A stretch of 40,324 nt of DNA from Curtobacterium luteum (GCF_001475545.1 NZ_LDQC01000006.1:1-40324); one strand, 5' to 3'; positions 7,695-14,769 are shown, counted from the stretch's first letter. The notes: a model not told the origin generated them from the sequence alone. Translations and numbers: made by a program.

Positions 7695-8345
7695 ATGCCG
7701 GTCCCCACCAGCGCACCGACCGAGCACCAGCTGCTCCGCGACACCGTCCGCGCGAAGATCCACGACGCGATCATGGACGGGACACTGGAACCGGGTGAGC
7801 GGCTCAACGACGACGAGCTCATCGCCTGGCTCGGGGTCTCCCGCACCCCCATCCGCGAGGCCCTCAGCCAACTCGCGCGTGCCGGACTCATCGAGATGGC
7901 GCCCAACCGGTACACCCGGGTGACCACGCCGAAACCGGAGGAGGTCGTCGAGGCCCTGCAGACCCTCGGCGTGCTGTTCGGCGGCGTCGTGCGGCTCGCG
8001 GTCCCCCGGCTCGGTCCCGCGGCACGGCGGAAGATCCTCGCCGCGCTCGACAAGACGATCGCCGAGTTCGAGGCCCACGACGTCGCCGGGGTGAACCACG
8101 ACTCCCTCGACGTGTTCGGCCTCTACGTCGCGGAGTGCGGCAACGCCGACCTGCAGCGCGTGTGCCGCGACACCACGGACGGCCTCGGGTTCCGTCTCCG
8201 CCTGCCGAACCTCGACGAGCTCGTCGACTGGGACTCGATGACGGCGGAGTTCAAGCGGCTCCGGGCGGCCACCGAGGCCGGCGACAACGTCGCTGCCGAG
8301 CTCGCGACCGAGGCGATCCACCTGCTCCCGGGCGAGAAGCACTGA
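7695..8345 (+). CDS. GntR-family transcriptional regulator
   Basis: A 216-residue DNA-binding regulator. The N-terminal winged helix-turn-helix (about 15-75) shows AIMDGTLEPGERLNDDELIAWLGVSRTPIREALSQLARAGLIE, the classic GntR pattern with the recognition helix VSRTPIREAL. The C-terminal half (about 80-216) is helical, as in FadR/FCD-type effector domains, but lacks clear metal-binding His motifs, so the ligand is unknown. ATG 7695 follows GAGGAGG by 8 nt. No metabolic operon is adjacent, so the target genes are unclear. Its own promoter, with the palindrome at 7625-7640, is the likeliest local target. Confidence 0.9.
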   Translation: MPVPTSAPTEHQLLRDTVRAKIHDAIMDGTLEPGERLNDDELIAWLGVSRTPIREALSQLARAGLIEMAPNRYTRVTTPKPEEVVEALQTLGVLFGGVVRLAVPRLGPAARRKILAALDKTIAEFEAHDVAGVNHDSLDVFGLYVAECGNADLQRVCRDTTDGLGFRLRLPNLDELVDWDSMTAEFKRLRAATEAGDNVAAELATEAIHLLPGEKH

Positions 8346-8348
8346 GAA

Positions 8349-8368
8349 CCCTGTACATCCGGACAGGG
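8349..8368. promoter_or_regulatory. Palindrome between GntR and MarR genes
   Basis: CCCTGT-ACATCCGG-ACAGGG has perfect 6-base arms. It begins 4 nt after the GntR stop and lies about 77 nt upstream of the MarR start. It could be the GntR terminator or an operator for the MarR regulator; sequence alone does not decide. Confidence 0.4.
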
Positions 8369-8444
8369 ATGGCTGCACCGGCCCCTCCCAGCCTGCCCGG
8401 TAGCATCTGGACGACCCCCTGAGAGCCGAACCCGGAGGCCACCC

Positions 8445-8900
8445 ATGAGCGCTCGCGAGACCGACCGGACCGCCATCGCGGCCCGACTCGCGGCAGCGGT
8501 CGGACGCATCAACCGACGTGCCCGCACCGACTCCGCCTCGCTCGGGTACGGCATCGTGTCCGCCCTCGCGACGATCGAGCGCGAAGGACCCCTGCGACCA
8601 GGCGACCTCTCCCGCCTGGAGGTGGTCACGAAGCCCACCATGACGCGGATCCTGACCGAACTCGAGCAGCGCGGCTTCATCGAGCGCGAGGCCGATCCGC
8701 GGGACGGTCGGGCCTTCATGGTGAGCGCCACACCGGCCGGTGTCGCAGCCGTCGAGGAAGCACGGTCGCAGCGCACCGGCATCGTCGCAGAACTCATCCA
8801 CGACCTCCCCGATGCGGACGTCGACGCGATCGCGAACGCCCTCGGCGTCCTGGAGCGCATCGCGCAGGGTGAGCGCACACAGGAACCTCCCACCTCCTGA
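8445..8900 (+). CDS. MarR-family transcriptional regulator
   Basis: A 151-residue winged-helix regulator. Helix-turn-helix segments LRPGDLSRLEVVTKPTMTRILTELEQRGFIE (about 51-81) and the wing READPRDGRAFMVSATPAG (82-100) match MarR proteins that sense phenolics, antibiotics or oxidants; the effector is not evident and no Cys sensor is seen. GGAGG lies upstream of ATG 8445 at usable spacing. It stands alone: the next gene begins 280 bp further on. Targets may include its own promoter, where an inverted repeat is present. Confidence 0.92.
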   Translation: MSARETDRTAIAARLAAAVGRINRRARTDSASLGYGIVSALATIEREGPLRPGDLSRLEVVTKPTMTRILTELEQRGFIEREADPRDGRAFMVSATPAGVAAVEEARSQRTGIVAELIHDLPDADVDAIANALGVLERIAQGERTQEPPTS

Positions 8901-8913
8901 GCCGCGATCCGGT

Positions 8914-8931
8914 CGTTACCGAACCGTTACC
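8914..8931. promoter_or_regulatory. Direct repeat CGTTACC x2 (possible MtrA-type site)
   Basis: CGTTACC occurs at 8914-8920 and 8925-8931, an 11-bp period (GGTAACG twice on the other strand). Direct repeats about one helical turn apart suit a response-regulator dimer. MtrA of actinobacteria controls cell-wall hydrolase genes, and the next gene encodes a secreted lytic-transglycosylase-like protein; the link is inference. The rest of 8901-9179 holds no gene I can support. Confidence 0.35.
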
Positions 8932-9179
8932 AACGGGCGGACGGACCGTTCTGCCAGTGTTCCTGGACGCGCTGCCCAGCGTGACGCGTCATCGTGTCGG
9001 CTCCGCCTCGGCGTGACCTCCCCACGGTCACCGGAGGGCGGACGGACGGGCCCCACACCACCGTCCGGGCCTCACCCGACTCGCGGACCTCGACGGTCCC
9101 ACCGTCTCCGACCTCCACGCCTCCCCCACCCCGGCGTGCCCGGACGGTCCGCGCCCGAGTCGGCCGACCACCGGAACCG

Positions 9180-10055
9180 ATGAAGCAACGCACCACCGAA
9201 CTCCCCACGACCACCGCCTCCACCCGACGCGAGGCCCTCGACTCCCCGTCCCGACGTGTGCGCCGAGCCGTCCGCAACCGGACGACCCTCGTCGCCGCGG
9301 GCGCCGCCGTGTTGGCCGTCGCCGGCGGCGGCGTCCTGGTCGGGACCCAGCCGGCCCTCGGCGAGGCGCTCGGTGTCCCGACCGCCAGCCCGACGTCCGC
9401 TCCGGCACTCGACGGCACGGCACTCGACCGCGCCCAGGCGCAGGCAACGATCTCGAGCGCGCAGGTCGTCCTCGCCGACGCGAACCACAAGACCGACACG
9501 GCGACACTCGAGCAGCGCGTCGACGCACTCGACGACTACCGGAAGCTCTCGGGCGCCGCGCTGACGAACCGGATCGCGTCCACCGTCGCCGCCACGCAAC
9601 AGGTCGCCGAAGCGAGTGCCGCGCAGGACAAGTCCGACGTCGACGCGCAGCGTGCCGCGGCCGCGAAGGCCGCCGCGGAGAAAGCAGCAGCCGAGAAGGC
9701 AGCAGCCGAAGCCGCCGAGCGGGCACGCAAGCTCGCCGCGGGCAACACCGTCGCGGGGGCGAAGGCGACCGCGAGTTCGCTCGCGTCCTCGCAGTACGGT
9801 TGGGGCTCGGACCAGTTCCAGTGCCTCGACAGCCTCTGGACCAAGGAGTCCGGGTGGGACTACCGCGCCGTGAACAGCAACGGCGGGGCGACCGGCATCC
9901 CGCAGGCGCTCCCCGGCTCCAAGATGGCGACGATGGGCTCGGACTGGCAGACCAACGCCACCACGCAGATCAAGTGGGGCCTGCAGTACATCGCGGACGC
10001 CTACGGCACCCCGTGCGCCGCCTGGGGGCACTCGCAGGCGTCGAACTTCTACTGA
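9180..10055 (+). CDS. Membrane-anchored/secreted lytic-transglycosylase-like protein
   Basis: A 291-residue cell-envelope protein. A basic N-terminus (1-36) precedes a single hydrophobic segment (about 37-56, either a signal or an anchor). An Ala/Glu/Lys-rich stretch (about 155-190: KAAAEKAAAEKAAAEAAERA) likely forms a coiled rod. The C-terminal 80 residues form a compact lysozyme-like domain with QCLDSLWTKESGWDYRAVN, where Glu223 sits in the position of a transglycosylase acid, then GGATGIPQALPGSKM and PCAAWGH. Cys215 and Cys279 could form a disulfide. This is the layout of actinobacterial peptidoglycan remodelling proteins related to resuscitation/aggregation-promoting factors. ATG 9180 has only a weak GGA upstream, so an earlier start is possible. 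Confidence 0.83.
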   Translation: MKQRTTELPTTTASTRREALDSPSRRVRRAVRNRTTLVAAGAAVLAVAGGGVLVGTQPALGEALGVPTASPTSAPALDGTALDRAQAQATISSAQVVLADANHKTDTATLEQRVDALDDYRKLSGAALTNRIASTVAATQQVAEASAAQDKSDVDAQRAAAAKAAAEKAAAEKAAAEAAERARKLAAGNTVAGAKATASSLASSQYGWGSDQFQCLDSLWTKESGWDYRAVNSNGGATGIPQALPGSKMATMGSDWQTNATTQIKWGLQYIADAYGTPCAAWGHSQASNFY

Positions 10056-10082
10056 TCGCGCGGACCTGATCCTGCGGACCTG

Positions 10083-10128
10083 ACGGCCGGGAGGCCCGTG
10101 GCGGACCCGCCACGGGCCTCCCGGCCGT
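10083..10128. terminator. Intrinsic terminator with a 22-bp perfect stem
   Basis: The arms at 10083-10104 and 10107-10128 are exact reverse complements with only 2 bases between them. The core GGAGGCCCGTGGCGG / CCGCCACGGGCCTCC recurs in the terminator at 29243-29286. It follows the transglycosylase-like gene. No T-run. Confidence 0.8.
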
Positions 10129-10162
10129 CCTGGTCGCGACCCGAGTGCGGTAGGCATGCTCC

Positions 10163-11308
10163 GTGACCACCACCGGACTCCGCCGCATGGCGCCCCGCGA
10201 CCCCGCCGAGGCGCACCGCGCGGCGAGCCCGCTCGAGCTGCTCTTCGACCTCGTCTTCGTCGTCGCGGTCGGGTTCGCCGCGACGAACCTGCACGAGATC
10301 GAGGCCGAGGGACACGTCAGCTCTGCGGTCGTCGCCTACGCGTTCGTGTTCTTCGCGATCTGGTGGGCGTGGATCAACTTCACGTGGTTCGCCACCTCGT
10401 TCGACACCGACGACTGGTTGTACCGCGTCACGACGTTCGTGCAGATGGCCGGCGTGCTCGTCCTCGCCGCCGGGGTGCGTCCGTTCATGGCCGAGGGTGA
10501 CCTCAGGATCGCGGTCATCGGGTACGTCGTCATGCGCCTCGCCCTCGTCGCCCAGTGGCTCCGCGCCGCGGTGTCATCGCCGGGGTACCGCCGGACCGCG
10601 TTCCGGTACGCGATCGGCATCGTCGTCGTCCAGATGCTCTGGGTGCTCGCCCTGGCCGTGCCCGAGGCCGCGCGCCCGTGGGTGGTCCCCGTGCTGATCC
10701 TGCTCGAGGTGCTCGTGCCGCCGTTCGCCGAGCAGGGGTCGCGGACCACCCCGTGGCACACGCGGCACATCGCCGAGCGGTACTCGCTCTTCACGCTCAT
10801 CGTCCTCGGCGAGGGGCTCGTCGCATCCGCGAGCGCGGTCATCGACGGCATCGCCGACGCCGACCACCTCGGTCCTCTGCTCGTGCTCGCCGCCGCGGGC
10901 CTCGTGATCGTCGCCGGCATGTGGTGGATCTACTTCTCGCGCGAGCAGCACGCACACATCCGGTCGCTCCGGACGGCGCTCGTGTTCGGGTACGGCCACT
11001 ACGTCGTGTTCGCCGCAGCCGGGGCGCTGCCCGCCGGGATCGAGGTGGCCGTGAGCGCCGACGCCGGTGAGGCGGACCTGTCGCACGTGACCGTCGCGGC
11101 GACGATCGCCGTCCCGGTCGCGCTCTTCGTGCTGGCGGTCTGGGCGCTCGCGCTGCGTCCGTCGTTGTCACCCGGGCGGAACGTCCTCGTCGTGTTGCTC
11201 GCACTCGGGATCGCGGCGTCCGTGGTCGTGCCCGAGGCGTCGATGGTCGTGACCGCCCTGCTCGTCGCGGCGACCGTGGTCGTGCTGGAGGTCGCCGACC
11301 AGCGGTGA
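10163..11308 (+). CDS. Low-temperature-requirement A (LtrA)-like membrane protein
   Basis: A 381-residue polytopic membrane protein of the LtrA family. It opens with the family signature SPLELLFDLVFVVAV (22-36) and has about ten further hydrophobic segments, with FFAIWWAWINFTWFATSFDTDDW (about 64-86) and HIAERYSLFTLIVLGEGLVA (about 199-218), all hallmark positions. LtrA was named from a cold-sensitive Listeria mutant; its activity is unknown. GTG 10163 is preceded by TAGGCA at 10151-10156, a possible -10 box at leaderless spacing, and there is no Shine-Dalgarno site. It is monocistronic, bounded by the terminator at 10083-10128 and a hairpin at 11343-11372. Confidence 0.9.
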   Translation: MTTTGLRRMAPRDPAEAHRAASPLELLFDLVFVVAVGFAATNLHEIEAEGHVSSAVVAYAFVFFAIWWAWINFTWFATSFDTDDWLYRVTTFVQMAGVLVLAAGVRPFMAEGDLRIAVIGYVVMRLALVAQWLRAAVSSPGYRRTAFRYAIGIVVVQMLWVLALAVPEAARPWVVPVLILLEVLVPPFAEQGSRTTPWHTRHIAERYSLFTLIVLGEGLVASASAVIDGIADADHLGPLLVLAAAGLVIVAGMWWIYFSREQHAHIRSLRTALVFGYGHYVVFAAAGALPAGIEVAVSADAGEADLSHVTVAATIAVPVALFVLAVWALALRPSLSPGRNVLVVLLALGIAASVVVPEASMVVTALLVAATVVVLEVADQR

Positions 11309-11342
11309 GCCGTCCGCTCCGGCGCTGCTCTGTGCTCACCGT

Positions 11343-11372
11343 GGCCGCGGTGCAGGTGCGACCACCGCGGCC
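11343..11372. terminator. Bidirectional terminator hairpin between ltrA-like and Asp23 genes
   Basis: GGCCGCGGTG and CACCGCGGCC form a perfect 10-bp stem with a 10-base loop, between convergent genes whose stops are at 11308 and 11388. Confidence 0.6.
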
Positions 11373-11387
11373 GCGGTGCGGGAGCGA

Positions 11388-11696
11388 TCAGCCGATGCGG
11401 GCCACGCGGACGTCCACCCGGCTGAGGGCCAGGCCCTGCTCGGTGGCCGCCGCGAGGGCTGCGACGTGAGCATCGTGGGCCGTCTCGGGCGCCGGTCGGG
11501 ACAGGTCGGTGCCGATGACGATCCGGAGCACGTCACCGTCCAGCACGACGCGGCTCGGAGCCGTCCGCGCGGCCAGGCTCTTCACCGCGGACACCGCGCT
11601 GCCGAGGGTCGGCCGGGCGCGGTAGAGATCGGCGACCCCCGGGACCTCGAGCACGGCGGCCTCGACGGCGGTGAGGATGTCGTCGGCGGGGCTCAT
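11388..11696 (-). CDS. Small Asp23-related protein
   Basis: A 102-residue soluble protein. Its core, VEAAVLEVPGVADLYRARPTLG followed by SRVVLDGDVLRIVIGTDL and AATEQGLALSRVDVRVARI, resembles the alpha-beta Asp23/Gls24 (alkaline-shock) fold, where the phrase 'VPGVA' after a helix is typical. ATG 11696 overlaps the stop of the larger Asp23 gene by 4 bases, so the two are coupled and their products may form a mixed complex. It is the last gene of the sigma-factor operon. The specific function is unknown; family members support envelope integrity under stress. Confidence 0.7.
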   Translation of the reverse strand: MSPADDILTAVEAAVLEVPGVADLYRARPTLGSAVSAVKSLAARTAPSRVVLDGDVLRIVIGTDLSRPAPETAHDAHVAALAAATEQGLALSRVDVRVARIG

Positions 11697-12355
11697 GCGT
11701 CCTCCTCGGGGGCGTCGTCGGTGTCGTCGGTGTCGTCGGTGTCGTCGGTGTCGTCGGTGTCCTCCGTGCGGCGCAGGAGGTCCCGGACCACGACGTCGAC
11801 CGAGTCCACCACGAGGTCGGTCTGGTCGGCGAGGACCCGGGCGACCGTCTCGCGCACCTCGGAGGCGACCGCGCGGATCGTCGCACCGGAGCGGACCGCG
11901 ATCTCGACGATGACCTGGACCGGCGCGCCGAGCTCGGTCACGTCACCCTCGAGCGTGCAGCGTGCGATGAGCGCATCGGCCACGCCGTCGCCGGCGCTGC
12001 GGACGAGGGACCGGATCGCCCCCTCGGTCATCACCGGACGCTCGGTCGGCGCCGCCGGGCGGAGCGGCACGTCCCGCCCGGCACGGGCCTCGAGCGAGAT
12101 GTTCGCGAGGATTCCGCTCACCCAGGACTCGTCGGCCGGGTCCTCCTCGGCCGCGGCGGCCTCGAGCGACCCGAGGGACGTCTGCCGGAGTCGGACCAGG
12201 GCGGCGAGCGCGTTCTGGCACGCCGGGGAGTCGTCGATGCTCGGGTCGGCGGGTTGCATGCCCGCGTCGAGGTAGTCGGCCAGCTCGTCGATCGAGTGGC
12301 CGTCGAGGTCGTCGGGTTCGAGGGATTCGAGCCGGACGTGCTCGGGGTCGGTCAT
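11693..12355 (-). CDS. Asp23/Gls24-family protein with anti-sigma-like N-terminus
   Basis: A 220-residue protein with three parts. Residues 1-95 are acidic and helical, containing HSIDELADYLDAGMQP and DSPACQNALAALVRLRQ; the arrangement resembles the compact N-terminal domains of anti-sigma factors, with a single Cys instead of a zinc motif. Residues about 105-195 are the Asp23 domain (GDVTELGAPVQVIVEIAVRSGATIRAVASEVRETV). The tail repeats Thr-Asp-Asp five times and is strongly acidic. ATG 12355 was preferred because GGAGGG stands 6 nt upstream and the ATGA overlap couples it to the sigma gene; ATG 12361 would have no gap to that site. Being directly coupled to a sigma factor, it could regulate that factor; this is inference. 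Confidence 0.78.
   Translation of the reverse strand: MTDPEHVRLESLEPDDLDGHSIDELADYLDAGMQPADPSIDDSPACQNALAALVRLRQTSLGSLEAAAAEEDPADESWVSGILANISLEARAGRDVPLRPAAPTERPVMTEGAIRSLVRSAGDGVADALIARCTLEGDVTELGAPVQVIVEIAVRSGATIRAVASEVRETVARVLADQTDLVVDSVDVVVRDLLRRTEDTDDTDDTDDTDDTDDAPEEDA
11714..11758. repeat. 9-bp in-frame minisatellite (GTCGTCGGT x5)
   Basis: Five exact copies of GTCGTCGGT plus a degenerate sixth (GTCCTCCGT, 11759-11767) encode the Thr-Asp-Asp tail of the Asp23 protein. Being in register with codons, copy-number slippage would lengthen or shorten the acidic tail without a frameshift. Confidence 0.95.
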
Positions 12356-12906
12356 CGCCATCCCTCCATGAGACGGATCATGTTCTTCCGGGCCCGGGAC
12401 AGCAACCCGCGGACGGTCGACGCGGGCAGGTCGAGTTCCTCAGCGATCTGGTCGTAGGAGTACTCGAGCACTTCCTTCATGAGCCAGCACCTCCGCTGGG
12501 CCTCGGGCAGTTCGGCGAGCGCGGTCTCCACGGCTTCCTCGCGGGAGCGTGCCTCTGCGACCCGCTCGGGAGCGTCGCCGGACGGCGCCTCGACCTCGAT
12601 CTCGGTGACGTCGTCGTGGAACCGCCGGGCCCGGATGCGGTCGATGCACTTTCGGCTGAGGATCCGCATGAGCCAGGACTTGACCTTGGCGTGGTCCTCG
12701 AGTCGGTCGAGCCGGTCCCAGGCGGTGATGAAGGTCTCCTGTACGACGTCGTCGAGCTCGTCGGTCGACCCGAGCGTGCGACGTGCGTACGCCCGGAGCA
12801 GCGGCGTGTAGCGGCGGATGAGGACCTCGAACGCCCGGACGTCGCCGTCGGACGACCGGCCCGCGAGGACGGCATCGTCGAGGTCGGTGAGGAGCTGGTG
12901 GGGCAC
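12352..12906 (-). CDS. ECF-type RNA polymerase sigma factor
   Basis: A 184-residue sigma-70-family factor with only regions 2 and 4. Region 2 (about 25-92) has DVRAFEVLIRRYTPLLRAYARR, the core-binding DELDDVVQETFITAWDRL and the promoter-melting VKSWLMRILSRKCIDRIRARR. Region 4 (about 129-177) has LAELPEAQRRCWLMKEVLEYSYDQIAEELDLPASTVRGLLSRARKNM, with the helix-turn-helix that reads the -35 element. GTG 12906 has AAGGA 6 nt upstream. It heads a coupled operon with two Asp23-related genes, so its regulon may involve envelope stress. No anti-sigma factor with a membrane helix is nearby. Confidence 0.93.
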   Translation of the reverse strand: MPHQLLTDLDDAVLAGRSSDGDVRAFEVLIRRYTPLLRAYARRTLGSTDELDDVVQETFITAWDRLDRLEDHAKVKSWLMRILSRKCIDRIRARRFHDDVTEIEVEAPSGDAPERVAEARSREEAVETALAELPEAQRRCWLMKEVLEYSYDQIAEELDLPASTVRGLLSRARKNMIRLMEGWR

Positions 12907-12962
12907 GGATTCCTTCTACCGGGATCGGGTGGGGTCTTCCTGAGCACGAGCAGCCGTCCCGC

Positions 12963-13115
12963 TCACCGGTCACCTGCACGGAACGCGTGCGCCGAGGTCA
13001 CCCGGAACGGTCCGGCCGGCCGAGCGGCCAGCGCACGGACCCGCGCCTGCGCGAGCAGGTGCGTCCGCACAAGCCGGTGGTCCGGGGCGGTGCGCGGGTT
13101 CGGGGTGTCGGTCAT
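12963..13115 (-). CDS. Hypothetical 50-residue protein upstream of the sigma factor
   Basis: A short reading frame beginning MTDTPNPRTAPDH and ending SAHAFRAGDR, 50 residues, rich in Arg, Ala and Pro with no membrane segment. The main support is the ribosome-binding site: GAGGAGG ends 7 nt before ATG 13115, among the strongest in this window. It ends 56 bp before the sigma start on the same strand, so it would be the first gene of that operon. I do not recognise it. It could be a small regulator, a leader peptide or a spurious frame; the opposite strand carries no gene here. Confidence 0.5.
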   Translation of the reverse strand: MTDTPNPRTAPDHRLVRTHLLAQARVRALAARPAGPFRVTSAHAFRAGDR

Positions 13116-13220
13116 GGTCGTTCCTCCTCGGGCCGTGGTGACGGCCTCCACCGGTGGGACGGAACGGAGCGGTCCTTCGTCACGCGCGAGACCCGACTTC
13201 TCGGGCGGGTCGCGGTAGGG

Positions 13221-13226
13221 CATGCT
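13221..13226 (+). promoter_or_regulatory. -10-like box of the MOSC gene
   Basis: CATGCT ends 6 nt before GTG 13233; TAGGGC at 13216-13221 is an alternative. No Shine-Dalgarno site. Between this gene and the minus-strand small ORF lies a small hairpin, CCCGA-CTTC-TCGGG (13192-13205). Confidence 0.35.
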
Positions 13227-13232
13227 GGTGCC

Positions 13233-13862
13233 GTGCCCCTGGTGACCGCCGTCTGCCGCGTCGAGCGGCTCCTGCCCGACTCCGGGACGATCGGCGTCAC
13301 GGCCATCGACAAACGCCCGGTCGAGGGACCGGTCCGGGTCCGCCCCCTCGGGCTCTACGCCGACGTGCAGGCCGACCGCAAACACCACGGCGGCGAGGAC
13401 CAGGCGGTCTACGCCTACGCGGACGAGGACGCCGCGTACTTCGCCGACGTGCTCGGCCGCGAGGTCCCGCCCGGGCTCTTCGGCGAGAACCTGCGCACGA
13501 GCGGCGTCGACGTCGACGGTGCGGTCACCGGCGAGCGCTGGCACGTCGGGAGCTCCCTCGTCCTCGAGGTCACGATCCCGCGGATCCCGTGCGGCACCTT
13601 CGCCCGCCGGATGCGCGTCGACGGATGGGTCCGCCGCTTCACCGAGGAGGGCCGTCCTGGTGCGTACTTCCGCGTCGTGAAGTCCGGGCCGGTACAGGCC
13701 GGCGACGTCGTCGAGGTGCGCGACCGGCCGGACCACGGTGTGACGATCGGCGAGCTCTTCGCCGGGATCAGCGCCGAGCGTGCGCGTGCCGTGCTCGACG
13801 CGGGTCGTCCGGTGGCACCGAAGGTGCGGGTCCTGCTCGACAAGGCACTCGCACGCGGCTGA
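13233..13862 (+). CDS. MOSC domain-containing protein
   Basis: A 209-residue protein consisting essentially of a MOSC domain (molybdenum cofactor sulfurase C-terminal). Recognisable parts are GPVRVRPLGLYADVQADRKHHGGEDQAVYAYADED (about 30-64), FGENLRTSGVD (about 85-95) and the conserved Cys in IPRIPCGTFARRM (about 119-131), proposed to carry sulfur in the family. It resembles the YiiM/YflK branch, which handles N-hydroxylated compounds through molybdenum cofactor in some species; the substrate here is unknown. Start GTG 13233 rests on -10 spacing; GTG 13242 is possible. Monocistronic. Confidence 0.88.
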   Translation: MPLVTAVCRVERLLPDSGTIGVTAIDKRPVEGPVRVRPLGLYADVQADRKHHGGEDQAVYAYADEDAAYFADVLGREVPPGLFGENLRTSGVDVDGAVTGERWHVGSSLVLEVTIPRIPCGTFARRMRVDGWVRRFTEEGRPGAYFRVVKSGPVQAGDVVEVRDRPDHGVTIGELFAGISAERARAVLDAGRPVAPKVRVLLDKALARG

Positions 13863-13915
13863 CCCAGCGGGTCCTCGTGTCGGTCGGAACACCGTGCCGG
13901 GCGCGGAGCAGTGCG

Positions 13916-14299
13916 TCAGTCGAGCAGCGTGCGGCGGACGGGGTCGATCGGTCGCTTCGCGCGCGGCAGCCCGGCGACCACGAGGTCGTACGCGTTCGCG
14001 ACGAGGTCCTCCACGAGGGTCTCGTCGATGCCGTCCCCGGGCGTGAGGGTGATCCAGTGCCGCTTGTCCATGTGCCAGCCCGGCGTCACCTCGGCGAGGT
14101 CACGGACGAGCGCGGCTCCGTGCGGAGGGGCGCACTTCAGGTTGACGATCGGGACACCCCGCAGCTCCGTCGTCATGACGAACATCTTCCCGACCACCTT
14201 GTAGACGAGGGCTCCCTCGCCGAACGGCTGCGTCTCCTCGACGGCGGGCAGCCCCATCGCGGTCCGCGTGGCCACCTCGTGCAGCGTTGCTCCGTCCAT
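13916..14299 (-). CDS. MmcQ/YjbR family DNA-binding-like protein
   Basis: A 127-residue protein of the MmcQ/YjbR (CyaY-like fold) family. Landmarks are the N-terminal helix with PAVEETQPFGEGALVYKVVGKMFVM, the strand-rich VNLKCAPPHGAALV and WHMDKRHWITLTPGD, then an Asp-rich helix ending in a basic tail. Family function is unsettled; some members bind nucleic acids and others are of unknown role. ATG 14299 fits a CATGCT box 6 nt upstream; GTG 14305 is the only longer option. It converges on the MOSC gene and is divergent from the excalibur gene. Confidence 0.87.
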   Translation of the reverse strand: MDGATLHEVATRTAMGLPAVEETQPFGEGALVYKVVGKMFVMTTELRGVPIVNLKCAPPHGAALVRDLAEVTPGWHMDKRHWITLTPGDGIDETLVEDLVANAYDLVVAGLPRAKRPIDPVRRTLLD

Positions 14300-14305
14300 G
14301 CCCAC

Positions 14306-14311
14306 AGCATG
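14306..14311 (-). promoter_or_regulatory. -10-like box of the MmcQ/YjbR gene
   Basis: Reads CATGCT on the minus strand, 6 nt before ATG 14299. No Shine-Dalgarno site. Confidence 0.35.
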
Positions 14312-14323
14312 CCCGAGGTCGGA

Positions 14324-14335
14324 CCCCGATCGGGG
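14324..14335. promoter_or_regulatory. Perfect 12-bp palindrome CCCCGATCGGGG
   Basis: It lies between the divergent MmcQ/YjbR and excalibur genes, 13 nt from one -10 box and 26 nt from the other, a position suited to an operator. The cognate protein is unknown. Confidence 0.35.
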
Positions 14336-14360
14336 GTATGAGTGATCCTCGCGCTGGGCC

Positions 14361-14366
14361 TAGTCT
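14361..14366 (+). promoter_or_regulatory. -10 box of the excalibur gene (leaderless type)
   Basis: TAGTCT ends 6 nt before ATG 14373. No Shine-Dalgarno site. Confidence 0.55.
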
Positions 14367-14372
14367 GAGCGG

Positions 14373-14672
14373 ATGCAGATGACCCGAACCCTCAGCATGG
14401 CCGCCGCGAGCGTCGTGCTCGCCGCCACCGCCGTCGTCGGCGGCGCCTCGGCCGCGCAGGCCGCACCCACCGTCTACAAGAACTGCGACGCCGTCCACCG
14501 CGTGTACTCCGGCGGCATCGCGAAGAAGTCCGTCACGAAGAACAAGGTGACCTCGGCCGGGAAGGTGACGTACCGCGCACTCAAGGGCACCGTCAAGAAG
14601 GACGACAAGCTCTACGCGGCCAACAAGAAGCTCGACCGCGACGCCGACGGCATCGCCTGCGAGAAGAGCTGA
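14373..14672 (+). CDS. Secreted excalibur calcium-binding domain protein
   Basis: A 99-residue exported protein. A signal peptide (MQMTRTLSMAAASVVLAATAV..., cleavage near AQA-AP at about 32) is followed by a single Excalibur-type domain. This has YKNCDAVHRVYSGGIAKKSV and ends in LDRDADGIACEKS, with the calcium-loop DxDxDG-like DRDADG and two Cys that bracket the domain (NC near residue 38 and AC near 96). Such proteins act at the cell surface; the role is unknown. Between the two motifs is a Lys-rich stretch (KNKVTSAGKVTYRALKGTVKK), unusual for this otherwise Arg-rich genome. It is a single-gene unit closed by the hairpin at 14685-14730. Confidence 0.88.
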   Translation: MQMTRTLSMAAASVVLAATAVVGGASAAQAAPTVYKNCDAVHRVYSGGIAKKSVTKNKVTSAGKVTYRALKGTVKKDDKLYAANKKLDRDADGIACEKS

Positions 14673-14684
14673 CCCGACCACGCA

Positions 14685-14730
14685 CCGGAGGGGGCCGGCG
14701 CGCACGGAGCGCGCCGTGCCTCCCGTCCGG
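14685..14730. terminator. Terminator hairpin after the excalibur gene
   Basis: An inner perfect stem GGCGCGC/GCGCGCC (14697-14703 and 14709-14715) extends outward imperfectly through CCGGAGGG...CCTCCCGTCCGG. It lies between convergent excalibur and cysE genes and probably serves both. No T-run. Confidence 0.6.
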
Positions 14731-14769
14731 AACCGCGACCGGAGGTCGCGCCGTGGGGCTGACGGGACG

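Noticed and set aside
8901-9179. c-di-AMP (ydaO-type) riboswitch before the transglycosylase-like gene
   Set aside because: These riboswitches often precede cell-wall hydrolases, but the conserved blocks (such as a GGGTGAATCC-type end) are not there. A covariance search would settle it.
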